Shown one piece after another: positions 12,601 through 23,226 of a stretch of DNA of 64,000 bases (its first letter is position 1; the number at the start of each line of letters is the position of its first letter). Both the position numbers and the translations under genes were made by a program. The notes under the pieces were generated by a model that saw nothing but the letters and a program-made list of their open reading frames with translations, was not told the DNA's origin and made no database searches. The stretch spans positions 4,353,151 to 4,417,150 of the forward strand of contig NW_020312788.1 in assembly GCF_003265705.1 (NCBI RefSeq), written 5' to 3'. This DNA comes from Callorhinus ursinus. Lineage: Eukaryota > Chordata > Mammalia > Carnivora > Otariidae.

Positions 12601-15535
12601 AAACACGGTTTTTAAAGTTTAGATTTTACAGGACAATTATTTTTTCCACCTTGAATTCCTGGGAAAACATGGAACCCTCATCCTCTGAAAAGAACAGGTC
12701 CAGAATCTGTGATATGATGAGAATGAAGAGTCAGGAAAATACCTTTATGTTTAGATAGGAATCCTCAACAGAAAAGAGAGGTGGGGGAAAGAGAATAGCA
12801 ACCGGATGTTCTAACCATGGAAGCTGTCAGATTTTGGTTTGCAGTGTTCTATAGCACAGATTTATAGAAAACAGTGTCTAGCTCCTAACAGCAAACTCCT
12901 AATTAACTTGGACCTCAGTCTTTCTACTATAGGGTTACACAGGCAAGGACATGGAATATTCAGATTTGATCTTGGTTAAATGTGTCATCCTTCATGGTCA
13001 GTTTATAGACCAAACTCTCATCAGGGCAATTCAACAGGGCAAATTTGAGAAACAGCAGACATAGTACAGCTCCTTCCTTCTGCCCCTTTTCTGGAAAAAT
13101 TGAATGTGTATAGGCGATATCACACACCACAGGAAATCCCCCAATTATAGAATTCAATAAAAGGATTTTCCTGTAGGGCCTCCTGAACACAGTAAATCAT
13201 CTTGATGACTTGTATGAATTCTCTTTTCATTTGTAACTCTTATGGCTCTTTTGATCACCACTGTCTACTCTGCAGTGGTTCAATACTTGCAAGATGCCAG
13301 AGGAATAGAAATCTCTAAGTCCTGCAGTGCATTTGCTTAAAAGATATGTGTTCTCAGATCGCCTAGAAAAATGATCACACCTCTCTATTAATAGTAATAA
13401 ATTCCATCAAAAAAGGCTTCTATGATGCAATATGATGCTTTCTGTGAATATAGAGTAAGGCTTTTACCATTTCTCAAGCGGACCAACTTTCTGAGCCACC
13501 AGTACAATGACACCATGTTGGATATTTGGTAGCTTAATTTCAGTGTCTCCGTATGCTCTCTGATCTTTCCCATCATTATTCTGAAAGTGAAGAAGGTCTA
13601 TAGCATTCAGTGAAAGAGACATACATTTATTTTCTGAGAGCTACTGCTTACCATTTTTGTTACTTTACCAACCATTCTGTCTGTCTGCGATTTGAACTCT
13701 CTCTGTAGTTATTGTCAGGTAGAATAAATTGGAAAGTAGAATTAAAGAACCAAAAGAAACTGCTTGCTTTTACTATCTTTATCCTATCCATGTAGAAGAG
13801 GATCTGAAATATAAAAATAAAAAAATAAATCTAGAGAAGATAGGGAGGGAAGCCACTGGACTCAGATGAAGGAATATATGCCTGTATGTCATCAAACCAA
13901 CAGAACAGGACATCCAGGACAATGGCTCCCCGATCTTAACCCATCCTGTGGATAAAGGTCATATACGTGATCTTCTCCAGGCCGCCGAATAAGCTTGGAG
14001 TTAAACTCAGTGCTCTCACCCAGTTGTAATTCCAGCCCTCTCTCTCATTCTGAAAAGCAAGTGCAAGTCAGTGAACCTGACATTATTATAGGGATAACCT
14101 TGAATCCACTATAATTTATAAGACAGCTAATCTTTCAAACACTTGAACACCTGACACTACAACGGCTCTCCATGTGCTCCTATACCATAGTTAAACCTTA
14201 GGAGTTAAGCCTGTAACAAGAATTATTATTCACAAAGCATGTGATAGAGATTGCATGACATAAAAGGCCTGACTTGTAACTTAAGAAAACTTTATAATAG
14301 AGTCTGCAGTGAGTTTTGCTTTTGCTTTGCTTGGGTGGGTAGCAAGGTGGGAACTAGAGAGAACAACTATATTGGAACAGGGAAGGAAAGCAGAAAGAAC
14401 GATCAATCTGTCTATAATACAGAATGATGGATTTATGCATTTGGGAAAGAGTGGGAGGCAGGGGAGAAAAAAATATTCAGTAATCAAGCATTTCCTTTTC
14501 AATTGTTTGATGAGTTTGCATTGGTTGTCATTCTTTGCCTACACTGGGATAATGCTTCATGAATACTACTTGGGTTTCTCTACAAATGCAAGATGTGTTT
14601 CTTATGAGATTATTCCCCAGAGCCTCATTCTGAAATAAACAGTTCATTGCTTATAAGGTTTTTAATAGAGCAAGTTCTCTTTCGATATATGACTCAAAAA
14701 ATGGGACTGTATAAAAACTGTTCCTACACTCTCATCCCCCAAACCATGGGATTTCTAACTTGCTCCTTTTTCTCTGGTGAATCCTGAGGCTCCTTTTCCC
14801 CTTCTTTTCAGAAAGTAGCATACTATCAGTATGCAAATTGTTTGGCTCCCAAATGCAAATGGTTGCCTATCTAGAATATTTTACAGTCTTTTCTCAACAG
14901 TGCATAATAAAGTAAGCCAGCACATAAATCATATAGCAAAGCCCTATGTGCCATAGGTAAGTTCTTAGAATTTTAAACTACTTAGAAAATTGACTATAAC
15001 ACATGGTATCTACAGTTTTGGCCTTTAAATCCAGTTTTAAACTCTCTGCTTTTGAAGATCTCACCTTAAAAATGAAATGGATGTCTGGTTAGTGTGCTTG
15101 GAAATGCCTTAAAGGATAAAGCAAGAAGTACAGATTCCTAACATTTATTTTTATGAGCAATGTGTTCAGTGCTTTTCATTATGCTATTTGTCTTTTAAGT
15201 GTTTTGTTAATATGCTGTAAAAACCAATTAATAGTCCCAAGGCACCAGTAACCAAGTAGTATTAACCACTTTCTCAGACATTCAAAATGATTTAAAAAGG
15301 TTAAAACTTGCTTCCACCATAGAAAAGGGAGAAAAGAGTAAACCTAGTTTAATAATGAACTGATCCCACCTACAGCCCAGACTTAAACACATAAAGAAGG
15401 TATATATCCAAAAAATATTTCTCCACTATGTTCCATCGCCTGAGCTGAGAATTGTATCATGCAAATAGCCAAGATAAAAGGCCATTTGGTCATTTACCTT
15501 GACCATTTAAAATCTGTTCAGTTGTTTTACAGGAG
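9645..15535. other. Long anonymous, nearly repeat-free interval
   Basis: Nearly 5.9 kb in which I recognise no SINE, LINE, LTR or gene. Frames of 60-110 codons occur (e.g. 10201-10422 plus, 12960-13190 minus, 14309-14638 plus) but show no domain, signal peptide or family resemblance. The frame at 14309 is overlapped by a 73-codon frame on the opposite strand. A weak exon-like segment on the minus strand near 13892-14049 is discussed separately. The low repeat density compared with the rest of the window is itself notable. Confidence 0.5.
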
Positions 15536-16912
15536 AATTCATTGGAAGGAACTTAGGCAGGCAGGATCAATAGCAGGTATGCAAATCCTTTCTTGATCTA
15601 GCACATTCTGGCACAACACACAAAAACTCAACAGGGTTGGACGCCAGATTCCAGTACAAGGTCTCCCTGGGTTGTGGGGATTTTTAAGCTGATTCGGGAT
15701 GCATTGATCCTTCCCTGCTGGGATTAGAAACCAGGGTTCAACAACAATATCATTTATTAATAATATGGCTCCTACCCTCTCTTGCCAGCTCAGCATTGAC
15801 AGCTTGGGCAAGGGCCACCTGTGTGACACAGTAAGCCAGCAGCAGGATTTAAATTTACCAAAGGAGCACTCATGACTAGCAAAGTAGCAAACCCACTCTG
15901 CCATAATCTCATAGTTAAGCAGGTTTGATTTCCTTAAGTATTTTACCATAGCCTTTTTCCACTGAAATTCAAAGAGAACCATTTATTTTTCTGGTGAAGC
16001 CAACCTACAGAGCCAGTCTTAGATTCTCTCAATTCACCCTCCTGATTCCAAATGATGGACCCCACTCTGTCAAATCTGTATCATTTAAACAGTAAGAGCT
16101 GGGAGGCCCGTCACTGAAATTGATGTAGGAGACCCGGAAGATGATTGAGAAAAGCCAGAAAACCACCCACAAGAAGAAAGTCACATTCTCCCAAAGTAAA
16201 CTGGAAGGCCCTTTGGTAATAACAGTGCAAAAGATATACGATATCCATTCCAGAAAGTGTAAGAAAGCTGCCATCCATGGCTGCAGCATGGAGATGGAGA
16301 AATGGCAGTCTCCCAAGTCCCTTCCAAAGACTAGAGGAGGAAGAGTCAAAATCCCAGCTCAGCTTTGGGCTTTAGATTCATTGTTAATAGGTTATTTGGC
16401 AGATACTGCTGCCTGCTATAATTCAATGATACTTGCCAGGAGTCTGGGAGGCCCCAGGAACATATCTGTATTATTAGTATACTCTCGAATGGCTACTAAC
16501 TTGCCACTTGATATGCCAGTACTCCATAGCAAGCCCAATATCACAACAGAGTAGCTGAGATGGCCATCATTTAATGGTGTAAATATTGAAGTGCTGCCAC
16601 GTGACACTTATCTTGGAAGACTTCTAGTGCAAGACAATTTAGTATGCATTTTCTTCTCACCTTCCATAACCTCAGGTACTTCTTTCTGGTCAGGAAAAGT
16701 TTTAACTCCACAGACCCAGGTTGCTCGAATCCTGCAAATTGCAAAGAAAGGCTTCTCTTCAAGCCTGACTCTTAGCCAGCTCCTGAGAAATACCCTTTGA
16801 GCTCTGGGAATATTCTGCAAGTATTTTTGTGTGCTTAAGGCCATAGGCCATGGTACACCTGTTTGACCAGATAAGTTCATGCTAAAAAATGTTTTACAAA
16901 TGCCTGTTTTTG

Positions 16913-16915
<3 letters not shown>
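15536..16915. other. Unassigned block with several open frames on both strands
   Basis: This stretch has an unusual density of longer frames: minus 15539-15982 (147 codons), minus 16029-16349 (106), plus 16141-16554 (137), minus 16608-16880 (90). The 106-codon minus frame is rich in aromatic and hydrophobic residues, including a run of about 20 hydrophobic residues around residues 55-75 (VVFWLFSIIF). I cannot match any of these to a protein family. It lies just upstream of an LTR-like 3' part, so an old endogenous-retrovirus interior or a processed pseudogene are both possible. Stops and frame changes separate the pieces, so no intact gene is claimed. Confidence 0.35.

Positions 16916-16916
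<1 letters not shown>

Positions 16917-16993
<77 letters not shown>
16917..16993. repeat. Compound (TG)n(GA)n microsatellite
   Basis: About 17 TG units (16917-16950) change directly into about 21 GA units (16951-16992). The purine-rich half can adopt triplex conformations and the TG half Z-DNA. Length polymorphism is likely. It interrupts sequence that looks LTR-like on the 3' side. Confidence 0.97.
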
Positions 16994-16994
<1 letters not shown>

Positions 16995-17350
16995 TGCTGG
17001 AGTCTGAGTAGCTGAAGTCAGTCATGCAGCTTACACAACCGACTCCTAATAAAAACCCTAAATGCCAAGGTTTGGATGAGTTTCCCTGGTGGCAACACTT
17101 TGAAAGTCATTTCATATTGCTGCTCAGAGAATTAAGTCTGACCCTGTGTGACTTAACTGGGAGGAGGAATCTTGTACCTGGTTTCCCTTAGACTCTAATT
17201 CATGCCATATGTTACCTTTGCTGGTTTTAATCTGTATTCCTTTCACGGTAATAAACTGTAAGTATGAGTGTAACAGCTTTTCTGAGAAGCCAGAATCCTT
17301 CCAGAGAATCACTAAGCCTGGGAGCCTGGGGACCCTGACATTCCTTCCTG
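16994..17350 (+). mobile_element. Old endogenous-retrovirus LTR-like 3' part (tentative)
   Basis: The order 'CCTAATAAAAACCCTAAATGCCAAGG', 'CCCTGGTGGCAACACTTTG', 'GTGTGACTTAACTGGGAGGAGG', 'CTTGTACCTGGTTTCCC', 'GTATTCCTTTCACGGTAATAAACTG' and 'CCTGGGAGCCTGGGGACCCTGACA' resembles the R/U5 part of an old mammalian LTR with a polyadenylation signal (AATAAA near 17250). I cannot name the family. It is strongly diverged. No viral coding frame is intact in it. Confidence 0.45.
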
Positions 17351-18477
17351 TTAGGCAAGGGCTGTTTTGCTTACTCAAAGGTCATGCCATTACTGCCACA
17401 CATTACACATCCATGACCCTGTGGCAATTGAGCGCACTCATCTGTAGCTACAACCCAGGTGAGAATGAACAGTACAGAACGTTGAATATAAGATGTTTAG
17501 ATTTGGAGCTGCTCCATCACATGAGTAGGGTCCAAAATAGCGGCTGCTGCCTCAGGTGGATGGCTCAGGACAGCCAGCACAGTCTAACAGCAGTGCCTTC
17601 CAAGTTGGTGTCTGCTCATTCCTCCATAGAGGGTGCTGTTCAGATTTGCCAATTACCTGAGGAAGTTTGAGTATGGGGGGGGGCAAAAAAAGATGGGAAA
17701 GTGTATATGGATCAGGTCCCTATATGCATTTGTGGAACTCCAGGAATTTCCTATTACCCTCCAGTTTGTGGGTCTATAAGTGACAGATCAGAAGAAATGG
17801 ACTCCTACACGAAAGAACTATCCTGAGGACAACATTAAGAAGTCTAGCCAGTCTCCCAGTAAAAGCAAGGGCAGTGCTAGTGCAGGTTGTCTTTCATTTA
17901 ACTGTTGTAGGGCTCTCTCTCTCTCTCGATATAGGGAATAGATATATGTCTATCCCATATTCCATGTATCTATTTTATATTAAAAGCTAGATAGATATGG
18001 AATATATTATATATATACATATATATATATATATGTATATATATATCCATATATATATATCCACACACACACTCTGGGATTGCCCAGTGTCAAAATGAGT
18101 GAATTGTGAAGAGTTATCTGAAGGATGAGTCTGGATACCCTAATAGGAAAGGGCCATCTATCCCAGTCCATTCGATGATTAAATTGTAGAGATATCTGCA
18201 TTTGGACAGTAAAAGCTTCTGCCTAGCTTCTAAGAAACCAGGTGATTCTGAGGTTTGAGGTGATCAGTTACCTGGTGACCCACCCAGGAACCACTCCCTC
18301 AGACTGACCAGTTTGCTAACTAAACTCAGAGGAAGGGGATGATCTTTACCCATTTCTTCTGAATGGACAGTGTCCTCCTCTAATATTCCCATCTTAGGTA
18401 CTAAGCAGTTGTAACCATCCTTCTAAGGGTGGGGGCAACTCACTTTCTCATACTGTTGGGTTATTAAGCAGATTAGG
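17351..18477. other. Anonymous sequence with AT-rich simple repeats
   Basis: A frame of 153 codons on the plus strand (17209-17670) crosses the LTR-like end and has no domain I know. The rest holds a CT-run at 17912-17927, an ATAT/GTAT tract and anonymous DNA. Confidence 0.45.
17998..18075. repeat. (TA)n/(CATA)n/(CA)n AT-rich simple repeat
   Basis: An almost uninterrupted alternating purine-pyrimidine tract of TATATA, TACATA, TATCCA and CACACAC. Likely slippage-prone. A 64-codon minus-strand frame across it is a repeat artefact. Confidence 0.95.
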
Positions 18478-18488
18478 AAAGCAATCTC

Positions 18489-18703
18489 TGGAATGCCTGG
18501 GTGGCTTCGTTGGTTAAGCATCAGCCTTCAGCTCAGGTCATGATCCTGGGATCTTGGGATCGAGTCCTGCATTGGGCTCCCTGCTCAGCGGGGAGCCTGC
18601 TTCTCCCTCTCCCTCTGCCCCTCCCCCCTGGGCTCGTTTTCTCTCTCTCTCGTTCACTCTTCTCTCAAATGAATAAATAAAATCTTAAAGAAAAAAAAAA
18701 AGA
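18489..18703 (+). mobile_element. CAN-SINE, forward
   Basis: Full-length: head GCCTGGGTGGCTTCGTTGG with A box, a B-box-like GGGATCGAGTCC, 'GGGCTCCCTGCTCAGCGGGG', CT-rich body and AATAAATAAAATCTTAAAG plus A-tail. Flanking duplication AAAGCAATC at 18478-18486 and 18704-18712. The body has the 'CCCTCTCCCTCTGCCCC' form. Confidence 0.96.
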
Positions 18704-18712
18704 AAAGCAATC

Positions 18713-19475
18713 CCCCACCTCCTGCTGTGGTCAGGGACTATGGCACACTATCAATATGATGATATGGGCTTCCAGTCCCATCTGTCAGCTTAGCTCTGGA
18801 GTTTTCAAGTGTCAGGGTCCAAACTTTGTGTTTGCAGTCTTATATATTACAGAAAGAAGCAGAATTAGCCATATCACCAGTCTTGGGTGATGAAGAAATT
18901 GCCCTTCCTCTGGGCATCATCTGAAAACTGGAGTCCAAGTCTTGTCCTTGACCTTAATTGCCTTAAGCACCAGCCATAGCCAATTTCATAGGGCTTTGCA
19001 CAGAGGTCAGTTCCGTTCCTGGGAGACCAGCCTGCAGATGAGCAGTGTTGGGACAAGTTAACCCTTTCCTCTTAATAGGCAATAACAATGCATAAGGTAT
19101 ATTTATATAAGACATTATTCTTGTCCTAGAAAAGCTTGCAGATCTACAGGTGAAAGGTAGCAGCATCAAGATAGTTTTATCATCAGTAAAGAATATTCAC
19201 TGCAGAGAGGCATTGCCTGGAGTCGCTCAGTTTCAAATTTGATAGTTACCTCATTTTAGCCTGGTCACAGAGCATGAAGAACCCAGTATACATTTCTTCT
19301 CTGATTTTCATCCTTAATAAGAAAGATTTTTAAAAATTAGCCTAAATGATTTAATATGTTTTAGTTGATATTTAATAAAACCATCAATATGGTTATTACT
19401 GAAGGTTTGCTAAGTGGCTCTCACAACTCTAAGATGGACAAGAGAAAAAAAAATTCAAGGGAAGTATGTTCAAAT
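18713..19475. other. Anonymous non-coding sequence
   Basis: No gene or repeat recognised. Overlapping minus-strand frames 18874-19056 and 18963-19169 are in different frames of the same DNA and carry no motif. Confidence 0.5.
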
Positions 19476-19479
19476 ACTA

Positions 19480-19640
19480 TATCCCTAACTCCTAATACTT
19501 TTAGCCCTAGACTAATCACTTAATCTCCCCACACCCTGATTGCCTTATTTACAAAATGAGGAAAGTAGAAGAGCTTACTCATCAGAATGCCAGAAAGCAT
19601 ATAGAGTGATGAGTATTTTTATTCAACCAACTGGAGATAT
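19480..19640 (-). repeat. MIR-like ancient SINE (diverged)
   Basis: In this orientation the word order matches MIR read from the minus strand: 'CTAGACTAATCACTTAATCTCC', 'CTTATTTACAAAATGAGGAAAGTAG'. Heavily mutated and edges uncertain. Confidence 0.5.
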
Positions 19641-19689
19641 GTAAAGTATAACAGGCAGCAAGTTAGAGTATTTTCTGATATGTATCTTT

Positions 19690-19955
19690 GCCTGAAGAAC
19701 TTTCTTTCCTCTCCTAAACATCAAGCAGATTCATTTAATGTCTAAATCACACTTCCTTTCTGACAGGAATCCCTTCAACCTAGCATTTAAGTTGTGTTGC
19801 ATTTTTGTATTTCTATAGACCTCCTCTCCACAATAAGGCTATAAGCCTCCGAAGGGCAAGTAACTTGCTTAATGCATCTCAGTATCCCCATAATACCTAA
19901 TGCATTACCAAGACCATAGTAGAAAGTCATTAGGTATTTGTTGAGGTGAATAACA
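19690..19955 (+). mobile_element. L2 LINE, diverged 3' end
   Basis: L2 terminal words are visible: 'ATAAGCCTCCGAAGGGCAAG' (L2 'gtaagctccttgagggcaggg'), 'CTCAGTATCCCCATAATACCTAATGC', 'CATAGTAGAAAGTCATTAGGTATTTGTTGAGGTGAATAA' equivalent of the 'catagtaggtgctcaataaatgtttgttgaatgaa' end. No coding frame. Confidence 0.7.
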
Positions 19956-22216
19956 TCGTCACTAGACAGCTAGGGAGATGGCACAACATGTTTCCTCACA
20001 CTTAATTCTCACACAGTTACTTTATCAGGTACAAAACCTCCAAGTCTTCAGCCTCTCACTGCTTGAGCCAAAACATTGCTCCTTTATTTTAGATGGGTGG
20101 TTGATGTCAGCAGGATCATAATCACAATCCTCTGAGCCAAACATCAGGAGGTTAATAGAAGCTGTTGTTGGAGAGAAAAACATCCTGTTGTTCTTTGTCT
20201 CCAAAACTTCCCAGCAGGCACAAGGACCTCCTACAACACTAGAGCTAAAAAGAAGGTCCCATTTGCAAAACAATTACCTCATAACCACAGTTTTTGTTAC
20301 CCCCAGTGGTTTGATGAATGGATAGATGAGGGCACTTCTAAGTATGCTTTTATTTGCTTCTCGGCTCTGAAAACACAATGTCCCCATTATTACCAATGAT
20401 GGAAAAAAATAGTTCCATCCCCCGTGGCCATTAGCTTTTTCAGACCTTATTTTAACTGTTAAACAAACCTCCCTGAGATAATGAACATCTTACTAAGTTA
20501 GAGGTATAGAAATAGCTAGTGCACTATTTATTCCACTGAATATTCAGTGTGGTCATGGATTTTTTCCATTAAAACAATATTACCAGTTTTGTCAATTATA
20601 CTTCACAGATAGATTCTCCTGTTCTTAGGGAACAAAATCACACACCTCTACCTGCAAAACTCTAGAGTGTCTTCAAATTCTCCCAATTTAGTTTTGCTGA
20701 AGAGGCTAGATGATAGGCATTACATTGGTTAGTATCTGTGAGAGGGAGACAGATGACAGCAGAGGACACAAGCAAGAGCGGACAAGTCCCCAAAAGAAGA
20801 AAGAGTCATGGGCTCCCCATCACTCAGATTGTTCCATTCACTATGCTCAACATTTCTTTTTACCTTTCTGATCCTTCTAAATCTATTTAATCAATTTAAA
20901 TCTTACACTTTTTACTCAAGAGGTTAGATGATCATTGAAAAAGCAACCCGAGGGACCCTTTTCTTCATAAACTTAAGGAGCTGCTCAGTTTGTGTTGAAT
21001 AGAGTGATCTAGTGTTTTGAGGCTGTAAAACTCTCTCCGTTGTCCAAGAGAATTGCCCTCTGTTACACACATCCCATTCAAGCCAAATCAGTCGCATGTA
21101 ATTTTCATCCTTGCTCTTCAGTTGGTCAGTTAGTGTTAACATCTGGGCTTTGCTGCCCTCTGCTGGGACTTTGGGAACCAGTTACTTCTTAAAAATTAAA
21201 GGGTTAATTGACTTGTCGGTTTTGGGATTCCAGCTAAAAGGAAGAAACAGGTTTATACATGGTCTGATATTAAAAACTAAAATTTAAAAACAAGGAAAAC
21301 ACAAAACCGAAACAAAATTTCATTCTTCCTTCACCATAAGTGGAATACTGTAATCTGCATTTAATAACTAAATTTATTTTGAACTATTGCAGTAGTTTGT
21401 AATAACAGTGAGGTGCAGTTCTGTTTTCTGTATACCAATGAATGTTCCACTGGCAATGAACATGTTTTTCAAACAGAGTAAATGTAAAAAAAAAAATTTC
21501 CCTGTTCCCACTTCTGAAAACTTTTAGCTCCTCTCTCTTCTCACTTAAATTCTAGAAACATAAAACAGGGCCAACATGGTATACTTCTAACATTTCCAAA
21601 ATGTATAGACAGGCTACATTTATTTCCATAAAAATGCAATAAAATTACATAATGAAGTTGATTAGAATCCTTGTAGAGCCTCTATAGGATTTAGGCATGT
21701 AAACAAAAATTTTTTATTTATTATTCACATATCTACAAGTTAAAACATTTCCAAACTTACACTTTTGTTATTGTCCATAACATTCTTCTTAAAGTTTAAG
21801 AATCATAATTATGAAATATCAGATGAATTTCCCTATACTCCATGCTACTTAAGTGATTAGGATAGAACATATATTGCAACAATTCAATTTAATATGAAGG
21901 ATAAAAAATTCAATGATAGAAAATCATAGCAGTCTCTAAAAGGATTTTTAGTCATCTTGATACATTAAATTGTTTGGTGTAAAAAAGATACTAAGTTATA
22001 AAACTCCTTACAGATTGAATTATCAAACTAGGGAAAATTATTTCTATCACGTGCAGCCTACACATGCAATTTCTTTGAAAAGCCTGATAGGTTGGAACTG
22101 ATACTAAATGCACAGAAGTAGCTGTTTGTGTGTTCTGCATATTAGCTAAGTATGAGTGCAGGCAGAAATGAGGTTTGTGATTACTTTCCCTGAGACTAAT
22201 ACAAAAAGAAAACATC
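19956..22216. other. Anonymous non-coding sequence
   Basis: About 2.3 kb without a recognised gene or transposon. Frames at 20025-20273, 20924-21142 and 21991-22215 (all minus, 72-82 codons) have no recognisable domain. Confidence 0.5.
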
Positions 22217-22422
22217 GGGTGCCTGGGTGGCTCAGTTGGTTAAGTGACTGCCTTTGGCTCAGGTCATGATCCTGGAGTCCCAGGATTGAGTCCTGCATTG
22301 GGCTCCCTGCTCAGCAGGGAGTCTGCTTCTCCCTCTGACCCTCTTCCCTCTCGTACTCTCTGTCTCTCATTCTCTCTTTCTCAAATAAATAAATAAAAAT
22401 CTTTATTAAAAATAAAAATTTG
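22217..22422 (+). mobile_element. CAN-SINE, forward ('GACTGCC / CTGGAGTCCC' subtype)
   Basis: Head GGGTGCCTGGGTGGCTCAG, then GTTAAGTGACTGCC, GATCCTGGAGTCCC, CAGCAGGGAGTCTGCTTC, GACCCTCTTCCCTCTC and a AAATAAATAAATAAAAATC tail. This subtype is shared with 22961, 36214 and 54734. No clean target-site duplication could be read because both flanks are A-rich. Confidence 0.95.
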
Positions 22423-22434
22423 AAAAAAAACACC

Positions 22435-22690
22435 ATTATTAACATCACCATCAATATAATTACCATGTATTAAGCATATCTTATATATCAAATAGAGGAT
22501 GCAATGCTTTACCTTAATAATTCCATTTAATATAATACTGATAGGTCTTTATTACCACCTCTATTCTACATATGAGAATGTATGGCTCAGAAAATGTAGG
22601 TTCCTTGCCCTAGACTACACCATAAGAGTCAAAACAAATCAGGGTTTCCAACCCAAAGCTGGCTCTCAAGTAAGTGATAGTTCTCTATGC
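22435..22690 (+). repeat. MIR ancient SINE (diverged)
   Basis: Word order follows MIR: 'ACCATGTATTAAGCATATCTTATATATC', 'TTTACCTTAATAATTCCATTTAATA', 'GGTCTTTATTACCACC', 'CATATGAGAATGTATGGCTCAGAAAATGTAGGTTCCTTGCCC', ending in a 'CCAACCCAAAGCTGGCTCTCAAG' 3' part. The young SINE at 22217 inserted immediately upstream of it. Confidence 0.65.
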
Positions 22691-22960
22691 TTAAATGTTT
22701 TATTTTCACCAATACAAAATATCAAATATTGAAAATAAGTTTAATCATTAATATGTTAAGAGACTGTGTGAGTGTGTGTGTTCCTGAAGCAATAAAAGGC
22801 TTTAGGAACAAAATGCTCTCTAAGCAACAACCAGAGCCACCCGTTAGTTCAGCTAAGCCACTCAATTTGAAGTATTTTTGATCCTTAAAGTCCTTATTTT
22901 TAGGGTCATTAGTTCTATGTTCAAAAAAAAAAATGGTCTTGAAAAGTCTTCAAAATCCTG

Positions 22961-23143
22961 GGCACCTGGGTGGCTCAGTTGGTTAAGCGACTGCCTTCGG
23001 CTCAGGTCATGATCCTGGAGTCCCGGGATCGAGTCCCACATTGGGCTCCCTGCTCAGCAGGGAGTCTGCTTCTCCCTCTGACCCTCTTCCCTCTTGTGCT
23101 CTCTATCTCTCTCTCTCAAATAAATAAATAAAATCTTAAAAAA
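22961..23143 (+). mobile_element. CAN-SINE, forward, 19-bp TSD
   Basis: Head GGCACCTGGGTGGCTCAG, 'AAGCGACTGCCTTCGGCTC', GGAGTCCCGGGATCGAGTCC, GGGAGTCTGCTTC body and AAATAAATAAATAAAATC tail. Flanked by a perfect duplication AAAAGTCTTCAAAATCCTG at 22942-22960 and 23144-23162, which indicates a fairly young insertion. Pol III A and B boxes are intact. Confidence 0.98.
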
Positions 23144-23226
23144 AAAAGTCTTCAAAATCCTGAAATATGAATCCTATGGCAAAAAAGGACACTGTTTAGG
23201 ATTTTTTTGAAAATCTATCCTATTCT

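Noticed and set aside
14309..14638. 109-codon plus frame as a small gene
   Set aside because: No recognisable domain, no promoter or splice context, and an overlapping minus-strand frame. Compatible with chance.
17916..18075. Possible CRISPR-like or minisatellite array
   Set aside because: Only simple dinucleotide and AT repeats. No regular repeat-spacer structure, and the DNA is clearly mammalian.
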